The notes below the pieces were generated by a model, which saw only the letters and a program-made list of their open reading frames with translations, searched no databases and was not told where the DNA came from. Positions 45,017 through 57,502 of a stretch of DNA of 64,000 nucleotides are shown one piece after another. The translations under genes were made by a program, and so were the position numbers. The stretch is from Pezicula radicicola (Eukaryota > Ascomycota > Leotiomycetes > Helotiales > Dermateaceae): the NCBI GenBank assembly GCA_003008705.1, contig PDUO01000008.1, positions 806,001 through 870,000 on the forward strand. Direction: 5' to 3'. How positions within the stretch are numbered: position 1 is the first letter of the stretch; each line of letters opens with the position of its first letter.

Positions 45017-48000
45017 TCAACCCAAAATAAACTCTTTCCACTGTTTCCCCTCAGGCTTACACGAGTTCTCAAAAGCCTCCTTGAACACCTTGCCTAGGCC
45101 TACCCGATACGCGATATCGTCCTTATACTCAACTAAGAGTATATAATACAGATCCCAGGTTGACTCCACGCGATCCACAGGAATATAGTTTGCCCAATCA
45201 TTATACTCTTCGTCATCAAAGCGTTTCGCGTCAGAAATAGCGATGAACTCGAGAAGTTCTTCCTGATTCCGGTCTGGATGCCCTTCCAGGTTCATCTTCA
45301 AGTTTCGTTCGCGCACCCAGAACTTCTCTAGCAGGATCGTCCCGCACCAGTCGTCTTTGTAGTCTAAAATGCTATAACGGCGGAAGTTCTTCCCAAATGA
45401 GGCGTCGTGTGAAAAGCGGCGATCCTCCTGGATGCGGAAGAAAGCTGCCCAGGTGTAGAATTGAAGGTACGGCATGTCCTTTTCAGTGCTGTTCTGTGAT
45501 TGATTGTCGATGGTTTCGATAAAGTCAACGTCATAAGGACATTCATCGAGGATTTGTTTGAAGTCTTTGCAACGTCGATCTTTTCTTTCGCAAGGAGGAA
45601 TGAAGCGACCGTATCTATCGTGAGTTTCTTCATCCATGCGATCGGGTTTGCAATACCCTCTTGAAGTCGAGTCGACTTTCGAAGAGGCCATATTCCCGCA
45701 ATCGCCGTTCCAAACCAATCTCAGGTTGCCATTTCCATCGCGGATGTACCAAGTGATCCATGTGTGGTTCCTATACACTCAGAAACTCGGAGTTAGTTTA
45801 CTTGTTCTGGGCAATATCAAGAGTAACTTAAACATGATTCAGGAGCAAGTTACTCGAAACAAGAGAGTTACTTAAAACAAGAGGGAGTAATAGAGCCGAA
45901 AGGGGCAAATTTTCCCCGAGATATTGGGTACGTACATTAGCCAGTCATGGAGATTATCTTCGCAACCGGACAATCTCTGTTCCTTGTATTCCATGATTTG
46001 GTCCTTCCAACCACACCAAGACCAGCTAGGAAATCTTTCACTTCCTACATCTTTGCGTCGGATTGCGGCATCGCGTGGCTCCCACAGAAGTGCCCAGTCA
46101 AAATGAGAGGACGGGAGTCCATAAACTAGACTTCCCCCAAGTGCACCACATACCAAATTTCCAATTCCCGTAAACGCAGCAAGAATATCCTTTGAATGTG
46201 TCAATTCTCGCTTCATATATAATCCAAGTGCCTGTTTGTAGACAGATAAAGGTCGATTTGAGAGCTTCTGTAGCATAAGCAACGGTGAATCTTTAAACTC
46301 GATTGACCAACCCATAGACTCGTCTTCGGATTGTATATCAATTGATCTTGCGGTACACCGGCACTGGAAATACATACGACCAGCGGTGAAAATGAGATTG
46401 CGTGCTGATAGAAGCCGCTCCTGGAAGGTCCATCCACGCTTATTCCACTCCGAATGTTGAATAAAGTTTTCTGCAGGCTGAGTACACATCAAGCGAATAT
46501 CTCGATTGTACTGCTTTATGGTCTGCGAATTCCCAGGATTATGCAGCGCGCGAAGGCCAGCATTTGCGTTCTCACCATCCGCTGCACAGATTGTAAAGTA
46601 GGCGTTACCATAGACCACGTCCATCACCCTTGAATTCAAAGCCCATGATCGCTCGCTGTCTTGAATGATGCAAAGTGCATCTACCCATAGATACCTTTCA
46701 CCAAGGTCGGTTACCAATTTAATAGCATCCCTAATGGTACGTGGAATGTCGTAGAAATGACTACGGAGCGCACCAGATTTCATCAGTGCCCTTACGCTTT
46801 TCTTCTTGGTCTCGAAAGGGGCGATATTTTTACCCCAGGTGTAGCTCAAGGCAATATACCGCTCGTTGTCAGGAAGCTTAGTCAGACACATCTCCTTGAC
46901 ATCGATCACGCCGAAGAAGGATTTGGACAGGGAAACGTCTTGAGTCTGAGCCCTGCACTTGTCACCATGAGAGCTTTCGCAGAAGCCAATCCATCGCTGT
47001 ATAAGAGCAGCATCTGCCTTAGTCACATCCATTGTTCTGCCTAAGAACAGACCCTTTTCAGCATTTCGCGGTGCCATGAGGACTACGTATGTAGTGTAGA
47101 GCGTACTGCTGAAATCACTGCCTGGTGTCCAACGCAATCGAATTCGGCGCGTACAGGCTCTAGATCCGATGATTTTATCTTCATCACGAATCAAAATTCT
47201 TCCATCAAGTTGCCAACTTGCGAAACAGATCACGTCCTGTTGGTAGAACTGATCTTTGCTTCTTTCCTTCCCATCTGATGCATGGCCCACGAAAGTCTCG
47301 CATTGATAGATCAAGGAACTGGTAGCAAGGCTGCAGAAGGGACATTTCGGTCTCGAATATAAATCATGTAGCGCTCCCAATTTGAACTCGTGTGGACCAA
47401 ACTCTAGACCTTCAGGCCCGAGGCTATCATTCGCAGCAAGATCAGAACGTCCATCCACAGCTCTCGCGATCCGGGTATGCTTCGAGAATTCGGAAATTAT
47501 GAATTTGGCTTCAGTCAATTTCATAGATGCACATCGTTCACAAGGGCTACCAGCGCTTTTAGAAAACGATTCTAAAAATAACGCAACCTGACGTTTTTGT
47601 TAGCTTAATAGTAAAATTGACTTTTGCGAGCAAGCTGACTAACCCTGCGTTTACGCAGAAGCGTGTTAATAACTTTCCACCACTTATCTTGTACTGCGGG
47701 AGTCTTTGGTACAGTTAGACTGATATTGAGCTGAAGCTAACGACAGTAGACATACCATTCTGCTGGAAGGGGATTCCGGCTGCTTCGTAGAGAAACTCCT
47801 ATCCCTTTGATTCATAAATTTGGCTACTTCAGGAGTTGATTCTTGCGACGATCTGTGCCCATTAGTATTCTCTATCGATGCTGTAGTTGAAACCCGAGCC
47901 AGAGGCCTGGGCTGCCCGTTGTAAGATTGTTGTGGCTTGTCATTTCCGACCTCCGGTAGATGCCCATTTCGAGGCGACTCAAAGTTGTCAATCTGAACTC

Positions 48001-48112
48001 GACGGCCAACACTTGGTGACGATTCTGCTTTGTCTGGTCCAGCTTTCACCAGCAGGATATCGCCATTCTGGTCATTCCGTTCGGCTTGAGCGTTTTCTGA
48101 CTTGGATTCCAT
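45017..48112 (-). CDS. HET-domain (heterokaryon incompatibility) protein, four exons
   Basis: A 940-residue protein from exons 47756-48112, 47644-47703, 45936-47587 and 45017-45770. ATG 48112 starts a disordered segment (MESKSENAQAERND). Splicing exon 1 to exon 2 (TPAVQDKWWKVINTLLRKRR) and exon 3 (VALFLESFSKSAGSPCERC) joins in frame with the large exon. Cys pairs occur as CERC (residues 155-158) and KCPFCSLAT (about 221). The HET core is near residues 383-540: RYIALSYTWGKNI, then DIPRTIRDAIKLVTDLGERY, LWVDALCIIQDSERSW and WNKRGWTFQERLLSARNLIF. The C-terminus (NHTWITWYIRDGNG) is typical. Its third intron (165 bp) holds a GAGTTACTC repeat. An upstream frame has a hydrophobic segment (LSSFAAFSSLSLAILFLLS), but it is pyrimidine-rich and looks like leader. 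HET proteins trigger cell death upon non-self recognition. Confidence 0.85.
45789..45889 (-). repeat. GAGTTACTC-type repeat inside the third HET intron
   Basis: About four units on the minus strand (TTTTAAGTAACTCTCTTGTT, TCGAGTAACTTG), lying within the intron 45771-45935. Confidence 0.7.
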
Positions 48113-49700
48113 ATTGTACGTGGACAGCAAGAAGAGAATAGCAAGCGACAAGGAAGAAAATGCAGCGAAGGAACTTAAACAAGCGAACACAAGGTACATC
48201 AGGGAATTACAAAAGCATTCTCTGGGGGTAGTCTTCGTTAACCTGACCCATATATAGACAAGGCTGGGTGGTTTGCATTTTTGGAGCCGCACTTTGTGTC
48301 CCTGACTCCCCATCCTAAATATTGAGCCCAAGGGCCCTTACCAGCTGAACTGCAGCTAATGTAGCCCCCATCGGGATAATTGATGTCGAACCAGAGCTGA
48401 GCACCAATCATTCGTGAAAACAGAGTCACATCTCAATAGATGTGTGTGGGATTTCTTTTGGCTTTTTGAATCCTGGGGGATCTGGAGGGCGAATTCATTT
48501 GAACTCGCTGGCCTCAGGCGATGGAGGCCTACTTTTGATGCCACGTCTTTCCATTCTCTTCCAGAATAGTGCGAAGAAGATTTCGATATAGAAAAAGGCG
48601 TCCATCGAGTGTGGTTCCACAGGGCGCTACTAGTTTTCTGGAGGTGTGCTACAGACCCTGATAGGCTGGCAATGAGGTGCAGCTGAAGAACATCCCGCCT
48701 GCCCGTCCGTTCGTCGATGTAGCTTTGGAAGCTTGTTTGAGTGAAGCATTGGGGCGAAGGCATAGAAAGTTTTGCGTAACAATTATTTCGCCCTTCACCG
48801 AGGAAACCCATGAGCAGTTGAGCGCTAACGTGAGAGTAGAGAATAGCAAAATCGCTGAGCAGGACCTGCCTAGTTCGCAATCAAGGTCGTCATATCAAGG
48901 CGAAATTGATATTCGACACTGGTTCAATTGGGGAAGTTTTGCGATCGTTGTCGTAGAGATGGTATTTCCTTTATTACATGGAGGTTGGATCGAGCACTCA
49001 AGCACAGGCTACTGCATCAATGTCGTAGCAGGATTCACAAAGAAAAGTAAATGCTTGTGAAGCACTTGGCTTTTGGTAATCAGTCTTCTTCAAGATGATT
49101 GGGTGTTGGAACTACGGTGAGCTAAATGGGTGAGATCTAAAAATGTCAAGTCCAAAAAGCAAAGTCATCATTGAGTTTCCACGCTAATCCCAATCCATCT
49201 CACCCAGCAAAAGGAGACCACACAACAAAACCATCATCTCGACCACAGCAAAAGAATAGCGAAGAATAAAAGAGGTCATCAAGAAATTCAATATTTAGTA
49301 ACGTTAAAGTATATACAGATATAAAGGATTTTCCTTTCCCGCAAGGATGAGTAAACACGCTATCCTCCCTATCCTCCATAACCTTTCCTATCCATAAAAA
49401 GAACTCCGCGCTTTATGCCAGTATATATGGGCGACATCAGTATCATATATTCCACATGTTGTGAACTTGATCCTTGTTTCAGTCAATTGACCCCAATGCA
49501 AGTTAAGGGCTATCCAATGCGGTAGTCCACAGAGCTCCTCCATGACCCAAGTCTCATCCATTTGGTCCTTTTCCTTTTTGTCCTCCTCCACCTCTACCAA
49601 TTCACGAGCTTGGCATGCCCGTAGAGCTTCATGATGGCGTTTCTGCCCGTGGTCTTCCTTCTTGAGGTATATGCTGATTCCAATGTTTTGTAGGACATCA
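48113..49700. other. Promoter of HET gene and 3' flank of the Zn2Cys6 gene
   Basis: The part nearest 48112 is pyrimidine-rich on the coding strand. An open minus frame without an ATG (49388-49717) immediately follows the transcription factor stop and is probably 3' untranslated. No gene is supported. Confidence 0.45.
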
Positions 49701-52298
49701 TCAACTAGCCCCACCACTTAAATAGAAATCCAATTCACTTGGCCCACCTCGGCTATGTTCATTCTCGGCTAGCTGCTCAAGCAAGCTCAAAAATGGGTCT
49801 TTTTCTTCTCCTGTACTCCCATTATTACTGCCCTGACCAGGTGTCCTAACTAGTGGTTCTCCGCCAAGCCCACCCTCCCCAAAGCCTGCGAATCCACCAT
49901 TGCCATTCATCTGTGGCATGCCAAACATAGGATCGAAGGATTCGTGCTGATTGGCTAGGTCAACGTTTGAGTAAGCGTAGGGTGGCGAAAAAGGCGTTGT
50001 GGAGAGTGTTGGCATGTTTGGCGTTGAGTTAGGGAAGGCGTCGTTTAAGGGCTGTTGCTGTTGCGAGTGTAGAATTATGTGATTGGGTTCGCTGAATTGG
50101 AGCTGGTCGTTTGGAAGACTTTCATTAGGAGAGATGAGACGGCTGTCTTTGCGACCATTCATGACGTGTGATCCAATTGAGGATCTCTTCCGTATTGATG
50201 ACGCTTTACGCTTGGCTGGTGGAGCACTGTCGCCATTAACACGGGGCGCATAGAGATCGTGGCCAGTGTAGGTTTCCTCGGCTGGGTTGACCAGGATGTC
50301 GGCAAAGGAGATATGTGCTCCATCAAAGAATTGCCCAAGTGTGCTATACCGATCAAAGAAGTCTTCAAGGTGGAAGACTGGAGAGTACCGCATGGGGTTG
50401 CTTGCCAGTGATTTGACAAGTTCTGAATGGCATCCATATATCGTTTGCAGCGTTTCACGCTGGTGCTGGACAGAAGACCATGTATATCGCAACTCGGACA
50501 ACTGCTGCATTTCCCTGGAAAGAAAGTCCGCGCTCTCTGAGAATACTTCACCAGGCCCTCCTTTGTAGTGAGTACCATGCACATGAACCGTGCCGGCCGT
50601 ACATATACAATACCCCACAAATGCAGGCCATTCGATGGCTGCGGATTGCTTTCCCAATTCCACTAACTCCGCTATTGCATTCGCGTGCAAGAAACACATA
50701 TTCGTCGCTTCAATCTGCCATGACTGATGTTGTCCAGTTCCTGCTAGTTCTGCAAGGTCAATTGGAAGGAATGGCCGATATATCAAGCAATGTATGAGAT
50801 GATAGATCAACTTGCTCAGTACAAGCGTCGTGCTGTCCGCTTGTCCAAAGAGTGTGTCGACAGAGGAGAAGACATCCTGTGTGCCAGACGCCCAGATATC
50901 CAAATCTTGCCTGATCTTCGAGAGGTTCGATAGCGAGTGCCAAGGGAAGTGTGAATCACCCTTCACCCCTCCTGCTGCAAGATATCGATTCGTGATGCCA
51001 AGTATCCGCACTATGTCAATAAGCATACCACTGCTACCCTGACTCTTTTTGCCGCTTCCCGAATGATACTGCAAATTAGATCCATTCTGGAAAAACTCTC
51101 CTTCAATGGGAAGAGACTGCGGGCTTGGCGACCAGGATGGCAATCTTAAGACAATGGACTTATCTGCGATCAAGGAAGGTCGTTTCGAGCCGCATGCTGT
51201 GAATCTGTCAATAAGATAACAAGTCCAGAAAAGTCGCCGCCTCATCTCCCTTTCCACCGGTGTAATTCTCGCTTTCAAATCGAGATCACGGTGTAGTTCA
51301 AGAGCCATGGCCATAGCAATGGCGTTTGCTACGAGAAATTAGTATATTTGTGTTGATGGGAACTTCTACACGCACATAGAAGCATATACGCTTTCTTCCC
51401 CTTTCCAGATGCAGTGAACGCGATCGCAAGAAGTAGAAGTGCTTGCAGAGTATCTATTGAAGGGTCATCGATGTCCAATTCCGCTCTGGCAGTTTGCGCA
51501 TAGTCCTCGCTCATCCTAACGGCGGCATGATATCCATTGGGATGTGGCGTATATCTTGCGCTGACCGCATATATAGAATATACGAGGTAGTTTGGTATCT
51601 GTTGGACTTGAATCCGCTGTCTGGTCGAACTCTCATCGAGAATGTAGTATGCTTTGCCGTGGCATCGCGTAAAATATGTATCGAGGAGGACATCAGGTTG
51701 TACAGCTGGAGGTGATGGCTCACTATGCACTGTTAGTATTACTTATATTTCCTTCCTGCAGCTCATATACCGACCTTATCGATGCAGGTGAGTAGACTGC
51801 CGACTCTTCTAGTATGCTGGTGTCGAGTTGAGGCCGCTTTGGCTTGGGATCGTCGGTGACACTCTCTTCGACAAGTCCATTTGTCCCACCGTCACTATCC
51901 TTTGGAGAATTTGCCTTCTTCTCATCCTTCAACCTTCTCTCTAGCCCATCAACCCTCTTCAATAACGCCTCCAAGACATCCGTCTTGGGTCCTCGTTTCT
52001 TGGGGACAGCATCTGGGAGACAATCAGTTGTATATCAAAGTCATATAAACAAATAATCCTACCGTATATACACGGACATTGGAAGACCTGACAAGCTTCA
52101 CAAGTCGGTCGCAAGCGGTTGCACTTGATCTGGAAAAACTGTCAGTCGGACGGAAAAATTATAGAAATACGAGGAGGTCAGCTCCACTACCTTACGCTTC
52201 CGACACGACTTGCAGTTCATTGATTCTCGTGGCTCGTTACTCATTCGTCGTGCTGGAAGTCGGTCAATGCCAACTGCCTGCGGCCGATTGCCTGACAT
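49701..52298 (-). CDS. Zn2Cys6 binuclear cluster transcription factor (fungal-specific)
   Basis: A 795-residue nuclear regulator from five exons: 52191-52298, 52063-52129, 51775-52012, 51376-51722 and 49701-51328. The DNA-binding cluster spans the first two exons, with ligands C29, C32, C39, C46, C49 and C56 (C-X2-C-X6-C-X6-C-X2-C-X6-C). After a linker (PKKRGPKTD) comes a leucine-rich dimerisation helix ([21 protein letters not shown]). The Fungal_trans middle region follows ([53 protein letters not shown]). A Gln/Asn/Ser-rich tail ends in [20 protein letters not shown]. The exon 3-exon 4 junction (donor GTCGGT at 51774) is the weakest. The regulated pathway is unknown. Confidence 0.86.
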
Positions 52299-55200
52299 TA
52301 TGGAAAGAAGAAGAACAAGAAGCGGGAGATCAAAGAAGTGGAAGGTCCTGTGGGGTGATGCAAAAGAAGCTTCGAGGCTGTCACATCATTGGCACCGACG
52401 GCAGCATAACCCGCATAACATCACAAAAAAGTGATGTTTGTCGAGGTCTACGGTACCTGGTTCGAGGGCAGCCCAAAAAAGATTGGATTGGGGAGGAGAC
52501 GGTCTTTCTTTCTCTTTGCAAGCAGGAGACAAGACCAACGGGACAGGACAATAATCAATTGCCAGAGAAAGTTACCAGATAGACAGCTTCCACAATAATA
52601 ATGAGCGGCGGGTGGGTGGAAGAGTGAGTGGTGGCTGATCGAATCGCGAGGGTCGCCAGTTTGTGATGCCCGAGATTCACGGAGCGTGCTCAACCGGGGG
52701 AGGGAGGGGCAGCTTCTGCAGTAACTTTCTACCGGGGGGCCTGCAAGAGCGTGAGAAGCCTGTCACCTGGTGCTCAAGCGCTGCCCCACAGGCTTCTCGA
52801 GAGCTTCTATGGATCGTTCGATAGGCAGGATCTTCGCTGGAAATGCTCTGGCGGTGTTGCTCCCCCAAAGCCTCGTTCGTACAGCCGAGACAGGCCTGGT
52901 GAGGTTGGCTACTACTGCTGCTACTACTCAGTACAGTGGAGAGGCTCGGTTTGCTAGCCCTTCGCGGTGAGCGCATCTGTACTGTAGGTGGCTCTCGGAT
53001 TGCTGCACAAGGTACGGGATGCTGGCCTCGGTATTTCCTTGTAACGAGTCCTCTGACGAGATCGTCTTGATCCAAAATCATTTCAGAAGAGACGTCGCAG
53101 ATTTTGGAAGGACTTCGGAGGTCCCACGACTGATTAGTTTAAGTTTGTGATACGGAGGTAATGGCTTGATATTCCATATTCCAAGGTTCGTGAGATTGAG
53201 CTTGAAGATGCAGGGTGAGAGGTCATGGGCAGAGAGTGGTGCTGGTGCTGGTTCTGGTACGGCACAGCGGACCTTGGTCCTTAGAGATTGCGGGGGGAGC
53301 TTTGGCAATGCACACTACTTATTTGGTGCTGACAGGACAGGGGGAAAGAAAGCGAACGACGACTCCACCTAGGCCATTATTAATACGACAACTTCCAAGC
53401 ATGAACCATTTATGTATCCTCCTCATCCTCTTCAAAAGAAGGCTCCTCCGCGGCCTTCGCGAACCTATTCTGTAATAAGAACGCAAGTTCGTACAAGATC
53501 CATGCTACCAAGGTCAATAGCGAACGCGTGAGCGATTCCGACAAGTAGAGAAAGCTTGAAAGAGTAGGTTAAGGCTTACGGGGGCCGAAAGTTAATCTAT
53601 CTCTCACCGTCTGAATTTCCTCCAACATTGGACGGATAGCAAGCGCCCTCGAAATCACGGTCCAATTTCCACATCAAGAGAGGCCCCTTCATGTACGAAC
53701 GTAGTGATCGCCAAGCGGACGTTATGGAACCTCAAGGAAACCTGGGGTTGGCCCTGCTGTGGGTCATAGACTGAGAGATCAACCATAAGTGAGGCGGAAG
53801 ATGAAAAGATGTCACTCCCTTCGAACAAGTTTAATTGATAAAAAAAAAATCAGTGCCCTCGTTTTTAGGTACGAATACATATGTAGCTTACTCCAAACCC
53901 TACATCTTTCGCAGCATGTGTAATTTACAGGTCACAAGAGTAATACCAGCTCAATGAAAAAAGCTATGCATTGCATCTTGTACCACACCCCGCATACCGA
54001 CAAACTCCGTCCCTGGCAGTGGTTCTCCAAGGTTACGTACACTTAATAAAAACTGCAGCTTTCAGTACCATATCATATTTGCACTATACTGTACAGTGCA
54101 ACAACAAAACAGGGGACTACTGCAAAGACAAAGAAACTGTTGGCTGCCAATGAATATGAGCCTGAAGGTTAGCCTCGGATAGCCGGTAGGTTTGCAGGTA
54201 ATTGGTGCGCATGTACCCACTTACAGAACTGGTGCTTTGCGAACTCAAAGTAAGCATGTTGACTGCCGGCATGGCCCAAAGAAAGCAAGCTCCCAGTGGC
54301 TCCTTACGGTATGAATTACTCTTCGCTTACAAAACGTGGTAGTGCTAGGTGATACGAGCCATTTTCGGACATATCTCCATATTACTATACAGTAGCACGT
54401 ACGCCAGACTACTAACTCGTAAATTCCCATTATCTCCGTTATCACGACTAGAGACCAGTTTTTTAACTTCTATATGTGTATATGTCTGGTACTTTATAGG
54501 AAGGTCACTCTGCCCTGCTTCTGCAAAGGAGTGGAGAAGAGAGGGAGGAGTGTTAGACTCGAAAAGATAAAGAGAGAAGTCCTGGTATCAAGATTGCGAT
54601 ATAGTATGTTATGTCGTCGTTGCATCATCTCAATCTGATATCAAGCACCAAGGTCTTATGATCAGCAAGTCGCCTCTCGTTACCACACCCTTCGGTTGGA
54701 GGGACCTTGGGATCGATTCAAAGTTCGTACCTGGATCCCTTGGAATACAGATTTATCAACCTTAAGACAACCCTCTCTTCCCCGCAACTCCGCCAACATC
54801 ACATCACATTACCATCGCCGATGCTACAATGACCTCCCGGTGGGGGATATTCAGGCACAACTCTAGCAATAAAGACGTGTAACCAAGGCATCAAACCGAT
54901 TCGTAGCTCCCCTGACAAAAAGGTGTCAGGGTTTTCTATATAATTAAATACTATTACTATTGGTGTTCGGTGCAGCATTCTGGAAGCCGGAAACAGACTC
55001 TTTCTAGAACCTGCACATCAACCGGAGAAGATGCATGAGCTCCGCGGAGCCTTTTCCAAGCCAACAATGTTGCTTCGTTGCAGCCAAGCGGGCAAAAAGC
55101 TGCAGAACATCTATCGTTTTTATGGTATAGATGAAACTTTGAATTACCATATCAGAACTCAGAAAAGAAATAAATCCGAGAGTTCTTGTTGTGATACTTT

Positions 55201-55477
55201 TTACTGAAAAACGTGGCAATCCGGCAGTACATGTCAGGTTATCTTATCATTCCATCACACCTACTCAATCCAGTCTGCCCCGGGTATCAACGATTCAGTG
55301 TACATGACATGCTAATAAGATTTCCGTTGATTCAAGTTACCTATCATACCCTATATCCTAACCTCTAGTAAGTAGACCCTTTCAGAAATCTACAATGATG
55401 TACGAATTGAACCAGTAAGCTCAAACGCGAGTATACTAACGCCGTCCAAAAATGCTCACCAAGCCGCCCCACCACCC
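52299..55477. other. 3.2-kb intergenic, no gene supported
   Basis: Includes the upstream region of the transcription factor. Several short frames occur with no recognisable product, including a Ser-rich one on the minus strand at 52677-53081. A long leader transcript is possible. Confidence 0.45.
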
Positions 55478-57502
55478 TCAATAAAGTCCTCTCCCACTTG
55501 CCAATCGCACAAAGCTGTACGGTACATTCTGTCCGATCAGCAACCTCAACGTTTCCACGGTCGTGAACGCACTTGTATCAGCCACGCCATACGCAGACCA
55601 ACCCGAAGCCTCTGCCACCGCCAACGGGTCCCCTTTCCTTGGGCCATTGGCAAGATCAACAAACACCTTACCTGACGTCTTCGCTCCAGATTTACCGTTA
55701 CTAAAGTGTCGAAGCAAGGGTTGGACCAGATGCGACTTTTCCGGTGGCAGTGCTGAGATGATGGCGAATGGTTGATCAACTCGCTGGACTGATTCAATTG
55801 AGGTGAATGGTTCGACTCCTGATCCCAGCGGTCCTTGGGCTCTGAAACCTACAGTGTATATTTTGCCAATGTTCAGACTGCGCAACGCAAAGATTGCTGA
55901 TGAAGCATCATCGAAAGAGCTCGACAGGATGATGGCAGCACGATCTTTGTATGCCGATGGAGCAAAGTCACGAGTCAAGGTTGCCCTTATCCCTTTCCAT
56001 GTCGCGTTATCACCAACGAAGGAACTGGCGGCACCTTCTCCTCGTACAACGATTGTATCGATGGCTCCAATGGTTCGTGCTGCATCAGACAGCCTCGGTA
56101 TGTATGGTTGAGAGCTTGGGAGTGGAGGATTGATGTAAGCTCCGCCAAAATTTGGTTGCAAGCAAAACGCTTCAACGGAGCCTTTGACCCCTCGATCGAC
56201 AGATGCAAAATTATGTGGTAGCCCAAGCTCATTGAAACATTTCTCAAAGAACGTCGCTTGGGGTGTTGATCGAAAGCTCCCGATGGCATAGATGTCCCTC
56301 TTGGGCAACTGGCCCATTGTGCTCAGTGCCCCATTGATCTCTGCTGCACTCATCTGGCCAGGCGCAGCGACTATTGGCAGCAAAGGATGGGTGATGGGCG
56401 AGAAAACAGTATTAAGGGCTCGTGAGAGTTGGCCAAGTTGTCCCATATTGACTGCAGACAGTGGAGGTCCATCGGGGTTATTCGCTCTGATCTGCGACCT
56501 GAAATATTCAAGCTCATAATTTTCCGATATCGAGTTTATGACAGTGATCATCTTGACTATGTCACCATACTTCCGGCCCTCGGCAAAAATCATCTGCGCT
56601 TGGGGCGAAGGCCATTTGAAAGTGCCTGAAAAGTCGTGGAAAGCCGATATGATTTTACTGTTGCCTCGCTTTTCATACAGCTGTTGTCGGATATCTTCCG
56701 GTAACCAAATCTCGACGTCAATATACTCGCAGCCCCACTGTATTGCTCGGTAAAGATACTCATAGTAAAGAGCTGGGTTGTCCATTGGGAAACGGCCGTT
56801 CTCTCTCGTACATCGGGTCGTAAATATGATAGGGAGTTCAGTACGTTGACGGAGTAACATGACTTGCTCGCCAACATAACTTATGCTCGGCACAGAGTTG
56901 AAGGATCCATCAGTCAGTGGCTCTTTCAGGAGATCTACTCTTATCTCAACAGCATCTGAGCCGACAGATAAAATATCCAAGTTGGAAAGCGCTGTTCGCA
57001 CGTCAGGAAAGGTTGTTGATATGAAGTATGTCCTTGGCTTGGTAATGAGTGTTTCATGGTGGCTGATCTGACCAAGGGCAAAAGCAATGAACCGTGCGAG
57101 GTCTCTCCTAAAGAACGGTCTTTCGGTGTACAAAAACTCATAGTCACAAGCGGCGGAAATATCCACATCCGGTGGCATACCTAAGTTCACACAGTGCGCG
57201 TTAATCGCAACCATGAGCATCTTATTTCTGGATCCAACGTCGACCTTGGCATCATTAAGTGCAACACCTATGACCGTCCCATGGTCCTCACTTCCCACGG
57301 CACCGAAACCTGATGCCAGCCGGTACGGTTTTCCAAGAACATCTGCAAAAACTGACACAATCTTCTCCTGTCCTTGCCCATACACAATGACCACTATTCG
57401 AGTGTCTCCAGTCCCGGCCTTTGTTCCATTGATAACCCCGTTTGTGCTCTGTGGCCGCGACGGTGCTGGGACCGGGTCTGCTTGGTGCTGCTTGGTAGCC
57501 AT
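55478..57502 (-). CDS. QutR/QA-1S-like (AROM-derived) protein with intact DHQase catalytic residues
   Basis: A 674-residue single-exon protein homologous to the C-terminal part of the AROM polypeptide, which in ascomycetes gave rise to the quinate pathway repressor (A. nidulans QutR, N. crassa QA-1S). ATG 57502 ([14 protein letters not shown]) is chosen because the upstream frame has no ATG. The N-terminal 140 residues lack a clear shikimate-kinase Walker A motif ([20 protein letters not shown] stands in its place). A type I 3-dehydroquinate dehydratase-like domain follows, retaining the Glu of VEIRVDLL (186), the His of SAFHDFSGT (289) and the Lys of GDIVKMIT (317). Residues from about 402 resemble a degenerate shikimate dehydrogenase ([23 protein letters not shown]). 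No other quinate-cluster gene is visible. Confidence 0.8.
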   Translation of the reverse strand: MATKQHQADPVPAPSRPQSTNGVINGTKAGTGDTRIVVIVYGQGQEKIVSVFADVLGKPYRLASGFGAVGSEDHGTVIGVALNDAKVDVGSRNKMLMVAINAHCVNLGMPPDVDISAACDYEFLYTERPFFRRDLARFIAFALGQISHHETLITKPRTYFISTTFPDVRTALSNLDILSVGSDAVEIRVDLLKEPLTDGSFNSVPSISYVGEQVMLLRQRTELPIIFTTRCTRENGRFPMDNPALYYEYLYRAIQWGCEYIDVEIWLPEDIRQQLYEKRGNSKIISAFHDFSGTFKWPSPQAQMIFAEGRKYGDIVKMITVINSISENYELEYFRSQIRANNPDGPPLSAVNMGQLGQLSRALNTVFSPITHPLLPIVAAPGQMSAAEINGALSTMGQLPKRDIYAIGSFRSTPQATFFEKCFNELGLPHNFASVDRGVKGSVEAFCLQPNFGGAYINPPLPSSQPYIPRLSDAARTIGAIDTIVVRGEGAASSFVGDNATWKGIRATLTRDFAPSAYKDRAAIILSSSFDDASSAIFALRSLNIGKIYTVGFRAQGPLGSGVEPFTSIESVQRVDQPFAIISALPPEKSHLVQPLLRHFSNGKSGAKTSGKVFVDLANGPRKGDPLAVAEASGWSAYGVADTSAFTTVETLRLLIGQNVPYSFVRLASGRGLY

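Noticed and set aside
45017..45778. Separate 253-residue protein downstream of the HET gene
   Set aside because: It starts directly after a good acceptor and continues the HET protein (LMNHTWITWYIRDG) in frame.
47684..48331. Separate small hydrophobic protein upstream of the HET gene
   Set aside because: Splice signals join the downstream part in frame to the HET exon; the upstream hydrophobic part is a pyrimidine-rich leader.
49388..49717. 110-codon frame after the Zn2Cys6 gene
   Set aside because: It has no ATG and no recognisable family; it is probably 3' untranslated sequence.
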